Of a stretch of 64,000 bases of DNA, positions 39,912 through 64,000 are shown piece after piece. The notes beneath the pieces are model-generated. The model had not been told where the DNA came from. It ran no database searches and saw only the letters and a program-made list of their open reading frames with translations. The DNA is from Pteria penguin. Taxonomy: Eukaryota > Mollusca > Bivalvia > Pterioida > Pteriidae. A program made the position numbers and the translations under genes. Each line of letters opens with the position of its first letter. The first letter of the stretch is position 1. The DNA is taken from NCBI GenBank assembly GCA_035048485.1, contig CM068588.1, positions 25,447,118-25,511,117 on the forward strand. The letters are read 5' to 3'.

Positions 39912-40355
39912 GTGTCGACCTAAAAGAAGCAAGCCATTATTAGAGACTCTTTGAGAGTTGGGATCACATCGAAAAATTGTATTTCTACGTCGCTGAATTC
40001 ATGTCAAACAGATGAAATATAAAGGTTAGTGTCCAAGTAAACTTGGTATGTTTACAATCCCTAATTACCTATATTGTGAGGTAAATCCATTGCACAATCA
40101 TGTGTGTTGTTGTACATACATAGAACAACAAACTGATAAGATAACCAAAACAGTTGACTTTTATCACTTGACTATTATAAATTGATCATCTCAATTTACT
40201 GCAGCAGGAGTGTAGTTAAATAATGGTTTTGATTCTATCGATCTGATTGCTTAACTTTGTAGTGTTTTGCCATAGAACCAGGTCGTATTTCATTGTCTTA
40301 AATAGAGAACTGAAACGCCTAACCAAGTAAAGAAAGTAGGTTAAGGTAACATATC
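39912..40355. other. Unassigned
   Basis: Nothing recognised. Confidence 0.4.
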
Positions 40356-40890
40356 CGTCCATTTAGTGGTGAATAGTTTGTCAACGTATTAGTTCATGGC
40401 CAGTGATTTCTTAATGAACTAGTTCATGGTAGCATTAAGCCATTGTACCAGTCTATGGTCGGGGATTGACCTTTGTAACAATATTACTGTTGATGATCTG
40501 TTAATGTAAAAATCCATGGTTGGTGGTTTGTGAAGTCAACAGTCAATGATTGGTGGATTTTAATAAGTAAGTCCATGGTTACTCGGTTTTTTTTCAATCT
40601 ATTGTCGAATTGTCAATGAAATGTATGAGTCCGTCGTTTATCAGTCTACAGTTGTTGGTTTGTTGTAGGATAAGTGTTTTCTATTTGCTTTTTTTTATTT
40701 TTTATTATTTTTTTTTTTTTATTTCAATGTACCACTCCGAGAATGGTAGTATTTCTATGTTTCGGTGCATAGACAGCTTGTTAATGTATCAGTCTGCAGT
40801 AGAATATTAATCAGTGTAACACTTCATGCTTGGTGGTTTGTCAATATGGTTGTCACGAATGGTAGATTTGTCAACATACCAGTTTCAGTG
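40356..40890 (+). repeat. Old degenerate ~30-bp tandem repeat
   Basis: About 15 weakly conserved units around 'tccatggttggtggtttgtc' + 'aatgtatcag', for example at 40514, 40545, 40569 and 40828. A T-rich low-complexity insert lies at 40690-40722. Confidence 0.65.
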
Positions 40891-42140
40891 GGTACACTTA
40901 CTGATTTTATCGCTGAAAGCCGGACGTTGTAACAAAAGTAAAGCCATGTCAGATGATTTAGCTACCAACAAAACGTAAATTTTCATCGTGGTGGCGTCAT
41001 CTGGAGTCCGTCAGAGAAACATAACATATCTGTTATGGCATCATTAATGGGACCATTGAAAACTGTGTGAAAGTCACACTCCTTTGCTGTGCGTTTATTA
41101 TATTTCCTCTTTATGACATTTTTTTAAAATTTTGTCAATATTAACATGTTAGAATTGGCGATCCTCTTTTGCAAAATCAACATAACAGACTTGATTTATC
41201 GCATCACACTGAATCCGTGCTACAATGACAATAAATATAATTACTAAAAAGTCTGTGCTAAGTTCACATCTTATTGATTGATTGATTGATTGCCAGGGTA
41301 AATTCTTTAACAATAAATGTCATTTATGGTGCGTGATAATTATTGAGTTCATGATGTTACAGGGCAGGTTTTGCCTTCTTTCCAAAAAAAACCCCATTAT
41401 TCTCATGTCTATCTTATGTTTCAGAATTGAATATTATGCCTATACAAACATCATCTATCACATCAAAAATCAAGAAAAAGATACATTATACAAAAAGACC
41501 TAACGAAATTAACTTTATTGCTGCAAGTCATGCTATATTGAGATTTTCTAGAAAACTTAAGTGTAAACAATTACTTGCTGAATGATTCGAGGGGTGGTTA
41601 GAAGTTTCATAGACTAATGTAAATATTACAGTAGCAGTGGCTAAGGTGATTGTACTGATATTTTTCAACATAGTCCTCATTTACCCCAATGCACGATTAG
41701 ACTATTGTTGCCTTTCAAATAGAAACCTCCAATTCTGTCTAAAACAAAGTCTTTGTGGCAGCTTTGTGTTCATTATCATTAAAAAATCAGTTCCATGCAA
41801 GGGTTAATGCACATTTCCAAACAAATAATTATAACAGAGGGCTAAATATGTAACGTAAATAATCAAGTTGTACAAATTTCACGTCGCGAACAGCATTGCG
41901 TTTTAATCACGACTTACAGACAGGACATCGTCGAGAAAAACCAATACATGTATGCTTAACCTGTTTTTATATTATCATTATATCTGCATTACTACCCTAA
42001 TGACAAAGCTTCGATCAGGTTCGTAAGTAACAATAAACTCTCAGAATTCCAGATTCGTTTTTTTTTTTGGCCGATATGTTCCACGTTGGTTTTATTTCAT
42101 AAAAATTTTAAATGGGGAAAAACATAAGGTGCATTTGTAT
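40891..42140. other. Unassigned AT-rich DNA
   Basis: A (TTGA)n stretch at 41275-41292 may be a SINE tail remnant; nothing else recognised. Confidence 0.4.
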
Positions 42141-42144
42141 GAGA

Positions 42145-42290
42145 ACGGTGAAGAGGATGATGTGCTCGGCTTGTGGATGAAAGAACCCAGGTTTTTCTCC
42201 TGTCATGGGCACTCCGACGATGCCCTCTCTTTACGATGAGAGTAAGAAAACCGAGGTCCTGGCATTACATAGACATGTCATATTAGCCAT
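42145..42290 (+). mobile_element. SINE relic
   Basis: 'gatgatgtgctcggc', 'ctcctgtcatgggca' and 'aaaaccgaggtcct' follow the order of the SINE at 13254-13548, with heavy decay. It lies just downstream of the host gene's 3' end. Confidence 0.55.
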
Positions 42291-42768
42291 TCAGTGAAAC
42301 AAAACATTAGGAACAATGACTTTTTTTTCATCACAATTTTCTTCCAATTAAAATATCCATAAGTTTGCTTTCAAAACGTGACGCTCAAAAAACAGAAAAA
42401 TGGAGGTAAGATATCTTATTCAGCCACAAGGCAGTATCTATCCAAGCACAGCATACTTCGTATATAAAATGGCATCACTTTCTTACAAATATATGATATA
42501 CTTTGATTCTTCCTAACGTCGATGACACAGAGGTAGAACTCCAAAACTTTGTCTTGTGACTTACACTTTATTTCCATTCAGAGTACCCATTCAAATCAAA
42601 AAATAAATAAACATACCAACTTAAAGAATACACATTTCTATTGTAGTTTCTGATTATCACTCTTGAATAATAATAATAAATTCTCGTGAAAGACATTAAT
42701 AGTGGTAAGACCTTGCAGATATTTGTAAATATAAGTACAGGTGCAACCATCAGTCATGACACTTTGAT

Positions 42769-42774
42769 TTTATT
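42769..42774 (-). terminator. Polyadenylation signal AATAAA
   Basis: AATAAA on the minus strand, 14 bases after the stop codon of the cNMP-domain gene. A very short 3' UTR, or one of several signals. Confidence 0.6.
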
Positions 42775-42788
42775 CCATGGATCACACA

Positions 42789-63093
<20,305 letters not shown>

Positions 63094-64000
63094 CTGAAAT
63101 AGTCACATGATAATAATCATTTATATCTATAAAAAAGAAGATACAATGTCATTCTTTACGAGAAGCAGTAAATTCAAAAGTAAGAGTTTAATTTTTACCT
63201 AAATTTCAAAACCAAATTTTATTTCACATTTCACTTTGACATAAACTAGAAACTTTATGTGAAATCAATAACAAATAATAAAAACGTCCTCATAGTCCTT
63301 CTAGAACTCTATCATGTTTACGTTAGCGCTTAGTACACCTTCACCTCATTATACACATGTATCAAGGCATAAAATTGTTAATAATTTTTGAAAGGTTTAC
63401 ACAATTTCCGATGAACTCTCTGAAATAATGTCACTATTATTAAATGTCATGTTTCCCACTCAACAAGAAGAATAGGTTCCATGATGGTAAAATAGATCTC
63501 AATGATATCTTATGGGCATGTTACGTAATTGTTGAGTCTTAACATAATTTGGATGGCTTGGATTACATAATAAGAACAGAGAGCTTCATTGCATGTTAAC
63601 GCACAATAAAAGAAAGTAGTAAACTATTGTTTCAAACAGTTCACAAGGGCTATAAAAGTTATCAAATAAGATTATAAAATGAGCAACGTAGAAAAAAAAA
63701 TGACAACACGATTACATAAAGAGAAAAAGAGAACACTTAAAAGTGAAAGCACTAGGAAAAATATCTTGTTTTGATGTAATCATGAAATGAAGAAATGTTT
63801 ATCTTTTGCCTCCATGTTATTCATTTAAGATAAGTATTGCTTACATTTAAAAGGCTTCAATGATTAATTTCTTTAATAAAAAGAGAAATTCTTCACATTA
63901 AAAAAGTAATTTGTTTTTGGTTTGTTTGGGGGTAGTGGTCGGGGTACCTATCATTTCTTTTTATTTTTCAAAGTTTATTTGTTTGGGTTGGGGTTTTTTT
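63094..64000. other. Intron upstream of exon a; nothing recognised
   Basis: AT-rich; no further exon in the phase required (two leftover bases) was found. G/T-rich low complexity near 63905-64000. Confidence 0.5.

Overview
This window looks like nuclear DNA from a bivalve mollusc or close relative. It is AT-rich, gene-poor and packed with repeats. The evidence is spliced exons with GT-AG borders, tRNA-headed SINEs with target-site duplications, 5'-truncated reverse-transcriptase (RT) elements of a kind I know from bivalve genomes, antisense hammerhead-ribozyme repeats of the type described in bivalves, and very long (TA)n tracts. The species call is inference, because no marker gene is present.

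One host gene can be supported. Thirteen exons on the minus strand, from 63093 down to 42789, join in phase with no internal stop into about 529 residues. The 5' end lies beyond position 64000, and the stop codon is followed 14 bases later by AATAAA. The product carries a cyclic-nucleotide-binding (cNMP) fold with the phosphate-cassette motif FGEIA, followed by a second, split cNMP-like fold. It most resembles the CNBD2-like family. Its introns hold most of the mobile DNA of the right-hand third: three RT copies, hairpin MITE-like elements, microsatellites, and three tandem arrays, one of which repeats the gene's own splice donor.

Positions 1-42000 show no gene I can support. They hold (i) old direct duplications (3620-5580 with 9765-11510; 8951-9720 with 11515-12890); (ii) at least three related families of RT element, mostly 3' ends, with shared 3' modules; (iii) two intact SINEs with perfect target duplications (13254-13548; 24600-24897) and a rearranged SINE pair near 28 kb; (iv) a 337-bp retrozyme-like repeat with two hammerhead ribozymes (25122-25540); (v) a foldback-type DNA element (35364-38413) whose inverted ends are built of 15-bp subrepeats and which contains a dead Tc1-like transposon; (vi) a 45-bp minisatellite (39.0-39.9 kb) built from the conserved 3' module of the RT elements.

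The most notable signals are the intron-filling minisatellite made from a 5' splice site (61.66-62.98 kb), the hammerhead dimer, the foldback element with an 8-bp target duplication, and several cases where an RT element has seeded a satellite or a (TA)n expansion, or where an insertion can be compared with a related copy lacking it.
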